Positions 36,610-47,880 of a stretch of DNA of 64,000 bases are shown here, one piece after another (position 1 is the first letter of the stretch; each line of letters begins with the position of its first letter). Source of the stretch: Hemileia vastatrix (Eukaryota > Basidiomycota > Pucciniomycetes > Pucciniales > Zaghouaniaceae); assembly GCA_030280995.1 (NCBI GenBank), contig JASXTE010000005.1:22437001-22501000 (forward strand), given 5' to 3'. The notes below the pieces were generated by a model. That model ran no database searches. It worked only from the letters and a program-made list of their open reading frames with translations, and was not told where the DNA came from. The translations under genes were made by a program, and so were the position numbers.

Positions 36610-38148
36610 CTACTCAAGAGCCCATAATACTGCCAAACATTCAAGTTGAGTCGCACCATATTTCAATTCACTACTTCTCAGAGTACGTGAAATATAGCAG
36701 ATTACTACTTCTGACATTTTCCCTTCAATAAGTTGTTTTTGATGCAAAGAAGCACCCAGTCCAATAAAACTTGCATCTGTATATAATACAAAAGGTAATT
36801 GGAAATCTGGAAATCCCAAGATAGGAGCTGTCATTAAACATTCTTTCAACTTATCAAAAGCTTGTTGTCTTTCATTATTCCAAATGAAAGCTTCTGATTT
36901 CTTTATCAATGTGGTCAGTGGTGCAGCAATTGATTGGTATTTTTTTATATATTGTCTATAATAACCACACATTCCAAGAAAAGATTGTACATCCTTTACA
37001 TTTTGAGGAATGCCAATATTCTTTATTGCAGCCACTTTCTTTTGGTCTACACATAATTGTAAGCCAGATACAATATGACCAAGCACTTTTAAATATTCAA
37101 ACCCAAATTTACATTTTTTCAATGCAAGGGTCATTTTTATTTCATCCATTTTTTGAAATACTTTCCTTAAATGGATTAAGTGTTCATCATAAGTTTTTGA
37201 GAACACTTTGATGTCATCAATGTATACCATTAACCATCTCTCAATCATTTCATTATGGAATGTTATATCCATTAACTTCTGAAATACTGATGGAGCATTT
37301 TTTGGTCCAAATGGCATTCTGACATACTTATAAATTCCCATGTGTGTTGTTATCAACAAAAAGTTCTGTGAATTCTTTTCAACAGGAATTTGATGGTATC
37401 CTTTATTTCCATCTAGGCAACTTATATATTTAGCACCTTTAAGGGTAGCATGTATAGAGGCAATCCTTGGCAAGGGATAAATATCATCTACTGTAAATGT
37501 ATTTAATGCTCTATAATCACCGCACAGTCTTGCTTTATCTTGTTCATAAGAAATTAGCACTGGTGATATTACACAATATTTTGGTGTAGTTTCAACCTTC
37601 TCAAGAATGTTCATTTTTAATAACATCTTAATATTATCCTCTATGTATTTCCTCTTCATTGGTGAAGCAGGGTATGGTTTCTTTTTAAGACTAGCAGGAA
37701 TATTATCCATATAACAGGTTAAACTAATCTTCATTTCATGATCTTTTACAAGGCCAAGTTCATTTGTACCATGTGCAAAAGCCATTGGAAATGCTTTAAT
37801 TAATTCCAAAATATTATCTTTCTCAGATTTACTTATCTGAGTGCCAAATGATGCTTTTGAAATTTCTGTTTCCAGAAGTTCCATTTCATTGGATTCTCTT
37901 CCTTTACACGGGGAATTTGTTACTGACTCAATGTGTAAGACTGTGTTAAAAGAATTTATTTTAAATTTACTTTTACCATTCATGCCAATTGTAAAATTGT
38001 TATTAGCAGGGTCTAATTTTACACCAAATTTAGTCAGAATATCATTTCCAATGATAAAACAGTTACTAAAGTTAGTATTATCCATTACCACAAAGTCACA
38101 AGTTACCCTTACATAACCATGTTGGTGTTTAAAGAAAACAGCAGCTTT
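36610..38148 (-). pseudogene. Reverse transcriptase and RNase H (Gypsy pol)
   Basis: The frame continues from the protease part after a single TAA at 38149-38151. The reverse transcriptase shows RLCGDYRALNTFTVDDIYPL, YISCLDGNKGYHQIPV, MPFGPKNAPSVFQKLMD and the catalytic box MVYIDDIKVFS (YIDD), then the LGHIVS thumb region. The RNase H domain follows: FVLYTDASFIGLGASL and TQLECLAVLWALE. Motif order and spacing are normal for Ty3/Gypsy. The first 100 residues still belong to the protease/linker region (NCFIIGNDILTKFGVKLDP). The frame ends at a TAG; the next codons continue the domain, so this is a point stop. Confidence 0.96.
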
Positions 38149-39345
38149 TTATTTACCAATGGGGTGTAGCACTGATCCAAAACCTCTCCAATTTTTACTT
38201 TGAAGTGGCTCAAGCTTAGACTTATATTCACTATCAATTTTGTGTAATGTATTAGTGGAAACAACAGAACCAGAAGCTCCTGTGTCCAGTACTATATTAA
38301 CATTTTCACCAGAAATGATATCTGGAACCGTGATAGGTGTCATTATAAAGTTATCAGCTTGTATATCCTTAATGATTTCAGCATCCTCAAAATTCATTAA
38401 AGATTCATTTGAGTCCATATTTAATATTGGATTTTCAAAGATGGACAAATCATCTTCCAACATACAGACTTCATTTTCATCACTATATGAGATATTGCTG
38501 TCATAATCACTTGATTCTTTACTTTTTTCAGTTTCAGTTTCAGATTCACGTTGATTTTCAACAATATTTATGTTTTTCTCACATTTGTGACCTTTGACCC
38601 AGGGTTTGTTACACTTATAACAAGTATTTGTTTCATACTTTTTAGGTACTACAGGTGCAGTAGGTTTTTTCTGCTTCTCCTGAAGTGTTTTTGAATTCTG
38701 AGTTTTTACAGGTTCAACATTTTGCTTATAAGTGGAATACCTTGATTCATACTTATGGTTTAATAATATTTCATTGCAAATATTAATAAAGTCAGAATAT
38801 TCAGTAACATTTAATGTTCTAGCTACAACAATTTCTCTGACAGATATAGGTAATTTATATATTATCTTATGTTTCCATAAGTTAAAATCCATATGAGGCT
38901 CAATGGCTTTTAATATTTTGTTTAAATTCATTAAAAATACCATACGTTTGTCACCATTCAACGGATTATACCTAGTCTTCTCATAAAGTCTTTGCTGAGT
39001 AAGCCTGAATTTAGAACCTCCAAATTGTTTTTCAATAAGTTGTTTCCATTCAGCCCAAGAGTAATCTTTACCCTCACTCAAGACAGCTTCAAACCATAAT
39101 AAAGCAGAATCCTTAAATAAAGAAATTAATTTTGATGTTATTTCTTCATCTGGTAACTTATATGAGAATTTCAAGTTGTCAATTCTTTGAATAAAATGTT
39201 TCCAATCAGAGCTGGCTTCCCCATCATAAGTTGGGTACTGATCTATTTTAGGCCAGTTTTTCTGATTGGATTTTATCTCACTAATCTTAGGTAAATTCAA
39301 CAACTCATTCACTTTTGATAAATGGTCTTGTATTTCCTCCTGCAT
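38149..39345 (-). CDS. Gag capsid, zinc knuckle and protease (Gypsy)
   Basis: 398 codons. Residues about 30-190 form a retrotransposon Gag capsid domain (YDGEASSDWKHFIQRIDNL, then FKDSALLWFEAVL, then WAEWKQLIEKQFG). A zinc knuckle follows at about residue 243 (CYKCNKPWVKGHKC), used to bind the RNA genome. After an acidic Ser/Glu-rich linker comes the aspartic protease active site NIVLDTGASGSVVS. The frame ends in a TAA that is followed in frame by more protease and reverse transcriptase, so the stop may be a mutation or a readthrough point. The start ATG lies 21 bases after the stop of the upstream frame. Confidence 0.88.
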   Translation of the reverse strand: MQEEIQDHLSKVNELLNLPKISEIKSNQKNWPKIDQYPTYDGEASSDWKHFIQRIDNLKFSYKLPDEEITSKLISLFKDSALLWFEAVLSEGKDYSWAEWKQLIEKQFGGSKFRLTQQRLYEKTRYNPLNGDKRMVFLMNLNKILKAIEPHMDFNLWKHKIIYKLPISVREIVVARTLNVTEYSDFINICNEILLNHKYESRYSTYKQNVEPVKTQNSKTLQEKQKKPTAPVVPKKYETNTCYKCNKPWVKGHKCEKNINIVENQRESETETEKSKESSDYDSNISYSDENEVCMLEDDLSIFENPILNMDSNESLMNFEDAEIIKDIQADNFIMTPITVPDIISGENVNIVLDTGASGSVVSTNTLHKIDSEYKSKLEPLQSKNWRGFGSVLHPIGK

Positions 39346-39366
39346 GGATTTGTGACTTACATTTTC

Positions 39367-40656
39367 TTATTTGACACTACCACCAGATGGTTTTAATTGT
39401 GGTGGTATAGGGAAGGAATGAGATTCACTTTTGCCAATGAAAGGATTATTATTATATTGATTACACTTATGATTATCCTGGGTCATTAGTAGATTGGCAG
39501 TTTCAATCTCAACTTTAGTTAATCTTTGTAGCAACTCAGAGACACTTTGATTTGTCTGGGCAAAAGATAACTTTGTTCTTGATTCAGTTTTTAATAAATG
39601 TGTTTCATATAATTTTTCTAACTCACAGAATTTGTTTGAAAGGTCATTATATTTATTACTTAATAAATCATATTTAAGAGTTAGAGACAAATGTTTTTTC
39701 TCTAATTCTTTGTTACGTGTTGCTAATTGAGAAATGTTTAATGTCAAGGATGAAATTGTATCACTAGTGAGCTTAACTGTCTGTTCCTCACAATCAGTCA
39801 TTCCATTCCACAATGCTGAAACAATTCTATGGACAGTTGGATTATTGTTAAAATATTCCATGTCCTCCTTTTCAATTCTCTCACTCTCCTGTGAACTTCT
39901 CATCTCACTAGTAGGTGGTTGCAACTGAGGGTTAACTGTATTATCATTATAAATAGTACTGTTATTGTGGACAAAAGACAAGTCAGGTGTATCTACTCTA
40001 AAACCTAAATTTCTTAAATCCTCCTCTATTTTTTTCACAGATTTAACATCAATAGAATTACCTATATTGTAATTATCAGTATTATGTTCAATCTGAGAGG
40101 GTAATCTACTTACCATGGGATGGTTGCCAGTCCTGATTTTTGGCGCTTTTTTCCTTTGCAAGGGTGAGCTGAGGAAGTCAGATGAGGTGGTGGATCCCTG
40201 TTGCAACTGTGGCTTGTCCACTGTTGATGAAACCAGTCCCATTTCCATTTGTCTACCAGGATTTTCTCCTGGGAATGAGTTGACCCGCCTTGGATAGGGG
40301 GTTGCTGATTTGACTGACTGGGCTGGCCTCCCTTTAATTCTGCCAATTCCTGATTCATCTGCTGAAACCCTACCTTGCAATTGTTTTGCAACTGCTCTAC
40401 CTCTTTGAACATGAGTGATTTTGATTCCTTCAATTTCAGAACCTGTTTGGCCAGGTGGGACAGTTGATCCTGAAGAGGAGGAGACATCTTTTTTATAGTT
40501 ATCTTTTTTAAGAGGGCGTCCTTTAACTCTATACTCATGCTTTCTGCCTGGGGGTATTGTTGACCCTCCATGGTGATGTCCTGGAAAGTTTTTGTTAGCT
40601 TTAGACCTGGTATTATAAGCAGGCTTTTCACTTACACTGTCCTGGGGAGCACTCAT
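39367..40656 (-). CDS. Gag-like N-terminal ORF of the Gypsy element
   Basis: 429 codons, intact, the first frame after the 5' LTR. The N-terminal 170 residues are basic and Gly/Ser/Pro-rich (KPAYNTRSKANKNFPGHHHG; repeated STVPPG and STIPPG), as in nucleic-acid-binding Gag regions. Residues about 290-400 are a coiled coil (LATRNKELEKKHLSLTLKYD) that could drive assembly. The C-terminus is Pro-rich. It carries no zinc knuckle, which lies in the next frame. ORFs of this type precede the capsid in rust Gypsy elements, to my recollection; whether it is translated separately is unknown. Confidence 0.7.
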   Translation of the reverse strand: MSAPQDSVSEKPAYNTRSKANKNFPGHHHGGSTIPPGRKHEYRVKGRPLKKDNYKKDVSSSSGSTVPPGQTGSEIEGIKITHVQRGRAVAKQLQGRVSADESGIGRIKGRPAQSVKSATPYPRRVNSFPGENPGRQMEMGLVSSTVDKPQLQQGSTTSSDFLSSPLQRKKAPKIRTGNHPMVSRLPSQIEHNTDNYNIGNSIDVKSVKKIEEDLRNLGFRVDTPDLSFVHNNSTIYNDNTVNPQLQPPTSEMRSSQESERIEKEDMEYFNNNPTVHRIVSALWNGMTDCEEQTVKLTSDTISSLTLNISQLATRNKELEKKHLSLTLKYDLLSNKYNDLSNKFCELEKLYETHLLKTESRTKLSFAQTNQSVSELLQRLTKVEIETANLLMTQDNHKCNQYNNNPFIGKSESHSFPIPPQLKPSGGSVK

Positions 40657-41171
40657 ATTGCTAAGAATGACAATATTTTATGTCTACAAAAAGAAAAAAC
40701 TCTATGGAATTAGTAGACAAAAGATATTAGCGATTATATCTTTTGTCTAATAAAAAAGCAATGGAGATTACCCTGAATTTATATTTTTATTTATTTAAAT
40801 AAATTATAAGAAAAATTCGAAAAATTCTGTTAAAAATATAATAATAAGTTCAACTAGACCTTTATAAGGGTGAATAAGTATCTTACCAAGCTTAAACCAA
40901 ATACCAATTTAATTGGGTGTTATATTGGTGTCCAAATACCAAGTGAAATTGGGTTTATATTGGGTACAGTTACTACTATAAATATCTAATTTTTATGATA
41001 AAAAATTAGTAAAATTATTTTAAGGGTTCTTTTCCACAATCACTAAGTTATGATGACCCACTAATATTCAGCAGACCCAAATATTTGGTTATTTTGAGCT
41101 GTAATAAGGTAAAAATCACGTCCCAAGGCTTATACTAAATAATAAGTAAAATATAAGGTAAGACCCCCAAT

Positions 41172-42348
41172 TGTCAGTATAGTCTAGTATATAAGTATGA
41201 TATAATAATGTTTATTTATGGTCCTACTACTTATTGATAAGTGATTTAGTAATTAAACCTCAGGGGAAGACTAATAAAATAGTTATACTCAAATAAAACT
41301 CACAATACTTGGATTTAAATGCGTGCTAGTGGTGGAAAATAGATGAATAAAATATAGTTATAGCTTATATAAAGATAATATCAATTTATAGTGGCTTTAT
41401 AATATATTTCTAAATGTTAATAATTGTATAGTAGTGTTTATTGGATTTGTAGTAATTGAATGATGATAAATAACCATCAAAATCCCTCCTTACTTATACC
41501 CAAATCCACTGGAGTGCACAGACCTTCAATCCAGATGATGTCACTGCTATCCCCCGCAATTACAGCACTGTGAGGGCCCATAACCTCCCCATGGCGTCCA
41601 ATTCAAGCAGTTTCAACACCCAGACCTCCAGTAAGGACCCTCCATCACTATTAATAATAACACAGATCCATACCATTAATAGAAAAGCCAGATAAAAGCG
41701 GATACCATAAAGAAACAGGTAAAATAAACAATCAAAAAGAGATTTAATGAAACCAAAAGCATATAAAGGAAACAAATAAAATGTCCAAGCCCCCAATAAC
41801 ATCCCCAAGCATCCACATTAACCCAGAAATATCCTTCCAACCCGTAAATCTGTGAATAACCATTCAAGGAAGTAATTTTAGTTGTCCAAACTGGGTGTAT
41901 GCACCTGATATAGGTGTCTATGCTTCTGTAGGCGTTTTGAGTCCACTGATTTCGTCCATATGACCTAAAATAAGCAGAAAAACAAAGGTTATAGGCTATT
42001 AAGGGGCTAAAACCCACTTATATACCTAAATATACATAATATACTGCATATTTCACTGAATATGAGATTTATTTATACATATAAGCTTATGTATGTCAAT
42101 AATTACTTGATATCACTTAAGATAAGTATATTATGACTCCATTAACACCTTAATAAATATTATTAGGCCATGGATAAGCTATTTAAGCTATTATAAGTTA
42201 TATAATAGAATAATAATTATATATATATATAATAAAATAATATATATTATTATTTTAACCTTATTTTTAAGATATAAGCTTAATCTACTTAAGGTTATCT
42301 TATTTTAAGCATAAGAAATACTCAGTCCTAAGGATATTTAGGCTGACA
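41172..42348 (-). repeat. 5' LTR of the Gypsy element (family I)
   Basis: 1177 bp, same length as the 3' LTR. In element orientation the internal domain begins with ATTGGGGGTCTTACC at 41171, which offers TGGGGG as a possible primer-binding site one to two bases after the LTR. Which tRNA would prime is not clear. Confidence 0.96.
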
Positions 42349-42442
42349 GAATTGGTGTGACTCAGAATGGGAAGACATTAGCAGTGAATATCTATTATTC
42401 TCAAATGTTATAATCACTCATTCTTGTTTTTATAACTGGATA

Positions 42443-43909
42443 TGTCATCCAGGCTATGATAAGAGTCCAGTCAATATTATTTTAAATTACTTGAACATAA
42501 ATAAGAGACAAAATATATTTAAGTTATATATACAAATTAAATATCATATTAAATAAAATTATATAACAAAATTTTTAATGTAATTAAAATAAATGTTATA
42601 TTAATTTTAATTTTATTTGTATTTACATATAAATAAAAATAACAAATATATTCTATTATATAAAAAATTGGTGCATTTTTTATGAGTTTAATGTCTATAA
42701 ATGAATAATTAATTAATTACAAATTTATATTATAAATTTATCTTATAAATGTAATTAATTAATTAATGAAATTTATATATTAAAAAATAAAAATTATGAC
42801 TCAAAAACCAATATTTATTAGAACTCTTTTACTCACAATTGGGTCAATAAAATAAATTAAACAAGTAAACACTTTATTTAGAAATTTATGTCTTATTTTA
42901 ATAACTTAGTGATTTTATTAAAATTTCAGTTGTTTAATTTAAATAAATATTATACTAGTATAATTCTTTTAATTTAATTAATAAATATTACTTTACCCTA
43001 TAAATATTACATATATTAAATTTTTACATTACACATAGTATAATTTTTATATTTTACTAAAACTGAATTTTAATAAAAAAACAAATAATGTGACCTTTTT
43101 AGTATTACTATAGTTACAAACTCCCTGTTTTATATCAAAATAGTATCCTATATATCACATTACACTTTTACAGGGTTCAAGGGGTGGATAAAATGGGTCT
43201 TTTATTTCTGTTTTTGTAATTAGCTACATAGCAACCTCATTTTCTCTGTTACACTTAATTTTAAATTTTTTTCCTTCTTTTATTCTGTATATACAATTAG
43301 TGACGTCTAAGAGGGCCTCATTTGCCTATATAAAGTCTTTGGTTTCTCATCTTGTAGTCTGAATTACTTACATTTCTTTACAATTTACAAATAACATTTT
43401 TGTTACAACAATTAGTATTTTTTTCTATCAATTTTATTACTGTGTTTAAAATACATAATTTGAGAAAATTAACTATATAAAAGGTTGCTTTAAGAGTGTT
43501 TAAATTGTTTTATTTTGTTTTTTTATAGTAGACACCAGAAAAAAACATGGGCACCTGATAGAAGCTGCCAATCCCTATCTTTGACTTAACTCAATTTCAG
43601 CTCAGCTGTAATTCTTCTGGAAAGACTGTGCACTGAAAAATGAGAGCACTAGCTCATGAAAAATTAAATAAAATTTACTCTCAAATCAAAACTGGATATA
43701 TGGATAGGCACCTTCTAGCAGGTGCCACTTAATTATTTGCAGTGAGAGAGACTAAAATTTACTTACATGATTTAAATAAATCCTATACATCCAAAAAGTT
43801 GTGTTTATGTCTCTTCTTTTCTTGTTAGTTTGTTTTTAGTCTTTTTGTTTCTTCTTATTCTTCTTATTCTTCTGTATTTTTCTTCCTTCTTCTAGAGGAC
43901 CCACTGACA
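42443..43909 (+). mobile_element. Solo LTR, family III, inside the Tet-like gene
   Basis: A 1467-bp insert with the perfect duplication GGATA (42438-42442 and 43910-43914). It begins TGTCATCCAGGCTATG and ends TCTAGAGGACCCACTGACA. The ends match the LTRs at 30239-30734 and (inverted) 61293-62567. Its removal restores the frame FYNW-IHTNEDD of the Tet-like gene. Confidence 0.92.
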
Positions 43910-44330
43910 GGATACATACCAATGAAGATGATGCAAATCATCTTACTTTTAGATTATTTTCAAATATCGATCCTATTACTGGCCAAAAAATTACTTCTCC
44001 AGCTATAATGAAAGTTCATGTGTTATACTTTCAAGATCATAAGTGTATAATTGATTTTTATTTAGAAACTGGAATCATTGAATTTGTTTATAGCTCTTTT
44101 CATGATAATCACCAAAGTACAAAAGCACCTCAAGGTTTTAAATCTTGGAAAGAATTCACACATTTAAAATGCTCATTTCAGATCAGTAAAAAGTTAATCC
44201 AATGAGTCAACAAGGTAAAAAAAGAAGTTAAAAGTAATAAATTTAAAAAAAATTCAGGTAGAACAAAAAATTATGGGTACTTGTAGAGTCACCAAATATT
44301 TATTATTCTTTCATAATTTTTAATAAATAA

Positions 44331-45247
44331 GGCAGGTTATATGTCCACAACTTATTTTTGATACAGATACAACCTACAATACAATTTTTTTTGTTTGATG
44401 CACTCTTACACCACCAAATGAAATAATATACTTACTACTAATCACATATTTTATTTTATGCAATAATACATACACTTTTTTACCCCTTCCATGAGAGAAA
44501 ATTTGTCACCCTTTGACTTCCTCAATGTTAGAAATGGTACCCAAGCCCACAATTTATCCCGCCTTAGATGAAGCAAAAGAAGCTTCTAAAATCTTTGCTT
44601 CCAGACAAGGAGCAAGTATCTCTTTAAAATTTTCCATCAAAACTCTAAAGGTCAGACTGAGTGTGTCTGTCTTACTTGCATTCACTCAAAAAAAACTCAA
44701 ATCAAAAGGCCTTTTATTACCAGAGAAAGTCAAATAAAAAAGCAAAAATTTGTTTGTTGTGACTGTCTATGGAAAGCTCATGTGATTCAAAGGACAGTTG
44801 AAAAACTGAAACATAAATATGAATCACTTGTATTTGAATAAAGTTTTGTGAGTGTTGAAAGAGAGTTTCCCCTCAATGTAAGAATACTTTATTTTGGCAT
44901 AATTTAATGAACACTGATTTTTGTCTCACTTACACCATTTTTTAGGAGCTCTGTGTAGACTTAATTGATGATCCAGTTGTGAAAAAAAATAAAAATAGTG
45001 CTGATGTGCAAAAGTACTGGTGAGAGCTCACATACAAGAATGTTTCTCATAATCATGAGCTGGACTTAACTCTGACAGCTTATGCCCAAGAAAGATCACT
45101 TAATGAAGTGCAGTGAAAGGCAGTAGAGAGACTACATGAATGTGGAGTAAAACCAAACATTTCATTTGGTGGTGTAAGAGTGCATCAAAAAAATTGTATT
45201 ATAGGTTGTATCAATATCAAAAATAAGTTGTGGACGTATAACCTGCC
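44331..45247 (+). mobile_element. Non-autonomous Mutator-like element (MULE)
   Basis: 917 bp with long terminal inverted repeats of about 95 bp: GGCAGGTTATATGTCCACAA at the left, its complement at the right end, and both continue through GATGCACTCTTACACCACC. The 8-bp flanks are identical (ATAAATAA at 44323-44330 and 45248-45255). The uninterrupted site is seen in copy B near 52510. The interior encodes broken pieces of a FAR1/WRKY-type DNA-binding domain (KFVCCDCLWKAHVIQ near 44750; NVSHNHELDLTL near 45045; AYAQERSLNEVQ near 45080). No MULE catalytic domain is present, so it would need a helper. Confidence 0.9.
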
Positions 45248-45479
45248 ATAAATAAATCTGATATTTAATTATACTAAACTAAATTAAAGGGCCAATGAGC
45301 TTTTGTTGGTAAAATAGTATTCACAAAAACATGAATTTGTTTCATGAGGTTCCTCTATCCTATATCTGTGGAAAGTCCTAAACTTAGTTTTAGAGTTAAC
45401 CACATTTTGGCTAGAGGAATTGACATTATTTTAAAACTAGTAAATTCAAAAAATCTTATTTATTTAATTATGTCATTAC

Positions 45480-45640
45480 TTTAAATTTTGGTGACTTGCA
45501 GCCCATAATTCAATAAAATTCAAGGGAGGTTGTTGCCAAATTTTTAAATCTGAAATGTGCGATTGATGACTTGGATCGATTTTGGTAACACCCATCCATT
45601 ACTCCAATAAAATTCAGGGGAAGGTATTGTGAAATTTTTA
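45480..45640. repeat. Two-copy minisatellite of composite element A
   Basis: Two units of about 100 bp share CAATAAAATTCAGGGG, a GGT-ATTG word and AAATTTTTAAA. Copy B has about five units of the same repeat at 52740-53180. Confidence 0.75.
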
Positions 45641-46339
45641 AAACAGATATAGATTATTTTGACTTAGCTGTATTTAAAAATTCAAATTTATTAACTTGAG
45701 TTGGAAAGTTGAAAAATTTGATTTGAAAACACAAAAAAGTAAAAAATAGTGCATCAAAACTTGTCATTGGGACCATTTGAAAATGAATATCTAACATTTC
45801 TTGATATGTTATTCCTCTGATAATGGAAAGAGTAAAGTAATTAAATATGAAAAAAATTATGAAATAATTCAATATACATAAAATTAAGAACAATTGGAAA
45901 GGGAAAGAAAACAAAAAAACTAGTAATCAGTCAAAAATTTTCATTAAGTGCTCAATTTTGTCAATATATTTATTAGCTTCAACACATTCTATAATGAAAA
46001 CTTTCTTTTTGGAATTATCTTCAAGTTCATACTTGATTTTTAACAGATCAAAAAAAAATTGTACTTGAGAGCTTTCCCCTCTTTCTTTTATTTTTCAATA
46101 CTTAGAGTTAGCTTAAATTTCTTCCCCTCCAAGTCTTTTTACCCATTGTCAATCCATGCAGAGAGCTCATATTTCTTCCTCTTCAAGTCTTATTCCCTAT
46201 AATCCCTCTGTATAGAGAGGTCAAATTGTTGCTTTTGAAAGTTAAGAGTCTCTCATGCAGCTTTGAATTTACCTACATTGTTAAGAAATATTAACCAAAA
46301 TTAAAACAAAAGTAGACTAAATTATTTAGAGGTATCCTA

Positions 46340-47880
46340 TAACTTACCAGCATCATGTTTCTCTAAAAAATCTTTGATAAAAGAAATAGGAGTTTGAGAA
46401 GTACCATCTCTTTTTCTTTCTCTTTGACAGCTGAAATTTAGAGTAGTTGAAGGTCTTTGCTTTTTTTGGAGGAATTTGGTATATTTTTGTCATCATCATC
46501 ATTGTTGCTAGCTTCAGATTCACTTGATTGTGGATCCTGGTTTTTTCTATCAGCCATTTTATAAATAAGAAAAAGAGAAGTAAATATAAAGAACTAGATA
46601 CAAGAAAAAAACTCACTGGAGTTAGATTGGGTTTGTTTATATCACCATAAGCATTTATAGAAAAGACAACTTGATTTTTTTGAATTAAAAATAGGGGATT
46701 CTTGAGTGGAGGAAGAGGATTCAAAAAAATTTCTCTTGATATCATCTTTGGAGATAGCATTTTCTCCATCTAACATGTTTTCAGGATTAAAATCTTCTTT
46801 CTCTTCAAATATAGAATCCATCTCTTTATAGTAACAACAAAAAGAATCAAGGTTATCATCTATATATTTGATGCCCTTACTGATATTAATGTCAGTAATA
46901 CCAAAACCAGTGGAAGATAAAGGATTCTCAGCCTTCTTGTATTTGGCTCAATAGTGCTTAAATTTTTTATTTTGTATGATTGTGTGCCCTTAAGGGCATG
47001 AAGCCACTACCATATTATTCTATGTACAAGGAATCATCCACTGGATGATGGGAACCAGTGTGTGGGGAAATATAGGGAGTGGATAGAGAGATATGAAGGG
47101 GAGGGAGTTCAACAGCCAAAATAGTACAACTTGGCTAGTATGATCAGCTAGAAAGTACAGAGAATATAGGGGGTAGAAAAAAGTGGGTGTGTAACAGGGG
47201 GTAAAGTTTTCCATGGGTATATCCAGCTTTCACATACCTTCCCTCTTGCACTGGGTTAGCTGAGGAAGAACAGAGACATTGTTACAAGCAGGGGTACAGA
47301 GACAAGGGAAGGGAGTGAGTACAACAGAAAATACAGTACAATAGAGCAGGCATGGTCAACCAGATATAAGAGATTCAAGGGGGTTTGGGGTGCTGGAGTT
47401 TTTCAAGCCTTTTCATACCCATCTGCTTGAATCTGTATTTCTGAGAAAGAAAATGAGACTTATCAGTGGTAAGAAGTAGGAGTTTCAGGATTCAAACCTA
47501 GGAAACACAAGCCAATATAGACATGCAGCCATCCAGGCTGCAATCTTTACCACAAGACCATCTGGACCCAAGTTTTCAGGCATCTGTTTTTGGCAAAAGA
47601 TAAATCCTTCCCTTCGTCTTATCTCTTAATTCATTGGTCATTAGGAGGTAGCTGTTGACTTTTGATGCAAAGGGTGGTGTCCTACTTTAGTTTCATTCTC
47701 CATATCAAAAGAATAATAATAATTAGATTTATTTTTTAGCCAGTTGATAAGTATGAGATGATGATTTTTTTTAGTTGAACAGTCTTTGATTTCTCAGCTG
47801 AGTGGGGGAAAGAGGGAGTTGTGAGATTTGAAGAACAACTGGGGGAAGGCTGCCTTTGAGAAGATCTATTATGAAAAGGC
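46340..47880 (-). pseudogene. Myb/SANT-like gene, copy A, interrupted by a SINE
   Basis: Minus strand. It begins MPFHNRSSQRQPSPSCSSNL near 47880, is strongly decayed over the first half of the DNA-binding region, and is cut at 47569 by the SINE. It resumes at 46966 with AKYKKAENPLSSTGFGIT, GIKYIDDNLDSFCCYYKEMD and NPENMLDGENAISKDD. A C-terminal part lies near 46353-46560. The Trp codon before AKYKK is TGA (46948-46950), exactly as in copy B. The family is described at the copy B gene. Confidence 0.75.
46967..47569 (-). mobile_element. tRNA-derived SINE
   Basis: A 603-bp insert in the Myb-like gene. Its head is on the minus strand from 47569: TGGTCTTGTGGTAAAGAT (RNA polymerase III A box) followed about 50 bases on by GGTTTGAATCC (B box), near 47487-47497. 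The body is unrelated to tRNA. The other end is an A/T-rich tail, AAAATAAAAAA on the minus strand. Flanks AAATTTT (46960-46966) and AAGTTTT (47570-47576) are a near-perfect target duplication, and copy B shows the empty site at about 54340. Confidence 0.85.

Larger units (their letters stand above)
33484..42348 (-). mobile_element. Full-length Ty3/Gypsy chromovirus, nested in composite element A
   Basis: The element has two 1177-bp LTRs and an internal domain with gag, protease, reverse transcriptase/RNase H, integrase and chromodomain in that order on the minus strand. The target duplication GAATT is perfect (33479-33483 and 42349-42353). Excising the element joins the host reading frame exactly as in copy B (51.99 kb). 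The internal start lies at 41171, and the polypurine tract is next to the 3' LTR at 34661. Coding capacity is damaged by two in-frame stops and two single-base shifts. Confidence 0.97.
32755..44205 (+). pseudogene. Tet-like 2OG-Fe(II) oxygenase gene, copy A, interrupted
   Basis: The gene starts near the ATG at 32755, just after a TTTCAG acceptor-like site. The N-terminal half is open at 32916-33224 (SLFGQISKIKYYKTRVKK, later KAVVNNSFKPQF and YQIAWVCLPIDNKN). Coding is cut at 33483 by the Gypsy element and again at 42442 by a solo LTR. With both removed, one frame runs from the WCDSEW motif through IHTNEDDANHLTFRLF, IDPITGQ, HKCIIDFYLETGIIEFVY, FHDNHQSTKAP and LKCSFQISKKL to a stop at 44205. 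The order, an H-x-N/D motif with an acidic follow-up, a T-G turn, a distal His and a final strand-helix, is that of the Tet-like (TET/JBP) 2OG-Fe(II) oxygenases common in rust genomes. Stops also interrupt the middle part. The family call is from memory of motif order. Confidence 0.6.

Noticed and set aside
38149..42348. Endogenous animal-type retrovirus
   Set aside because: Chromodomain integrase, absence of an envelope gene and fungal context identify a Ty3/Gypsy chromovirus.
47485..47569. Functional tRNA gene
   Set aside because: A and B boxes are good but the stems do not pair, and the sequence is the head of an insertion with its own target duplication, so a SINE is the better call.
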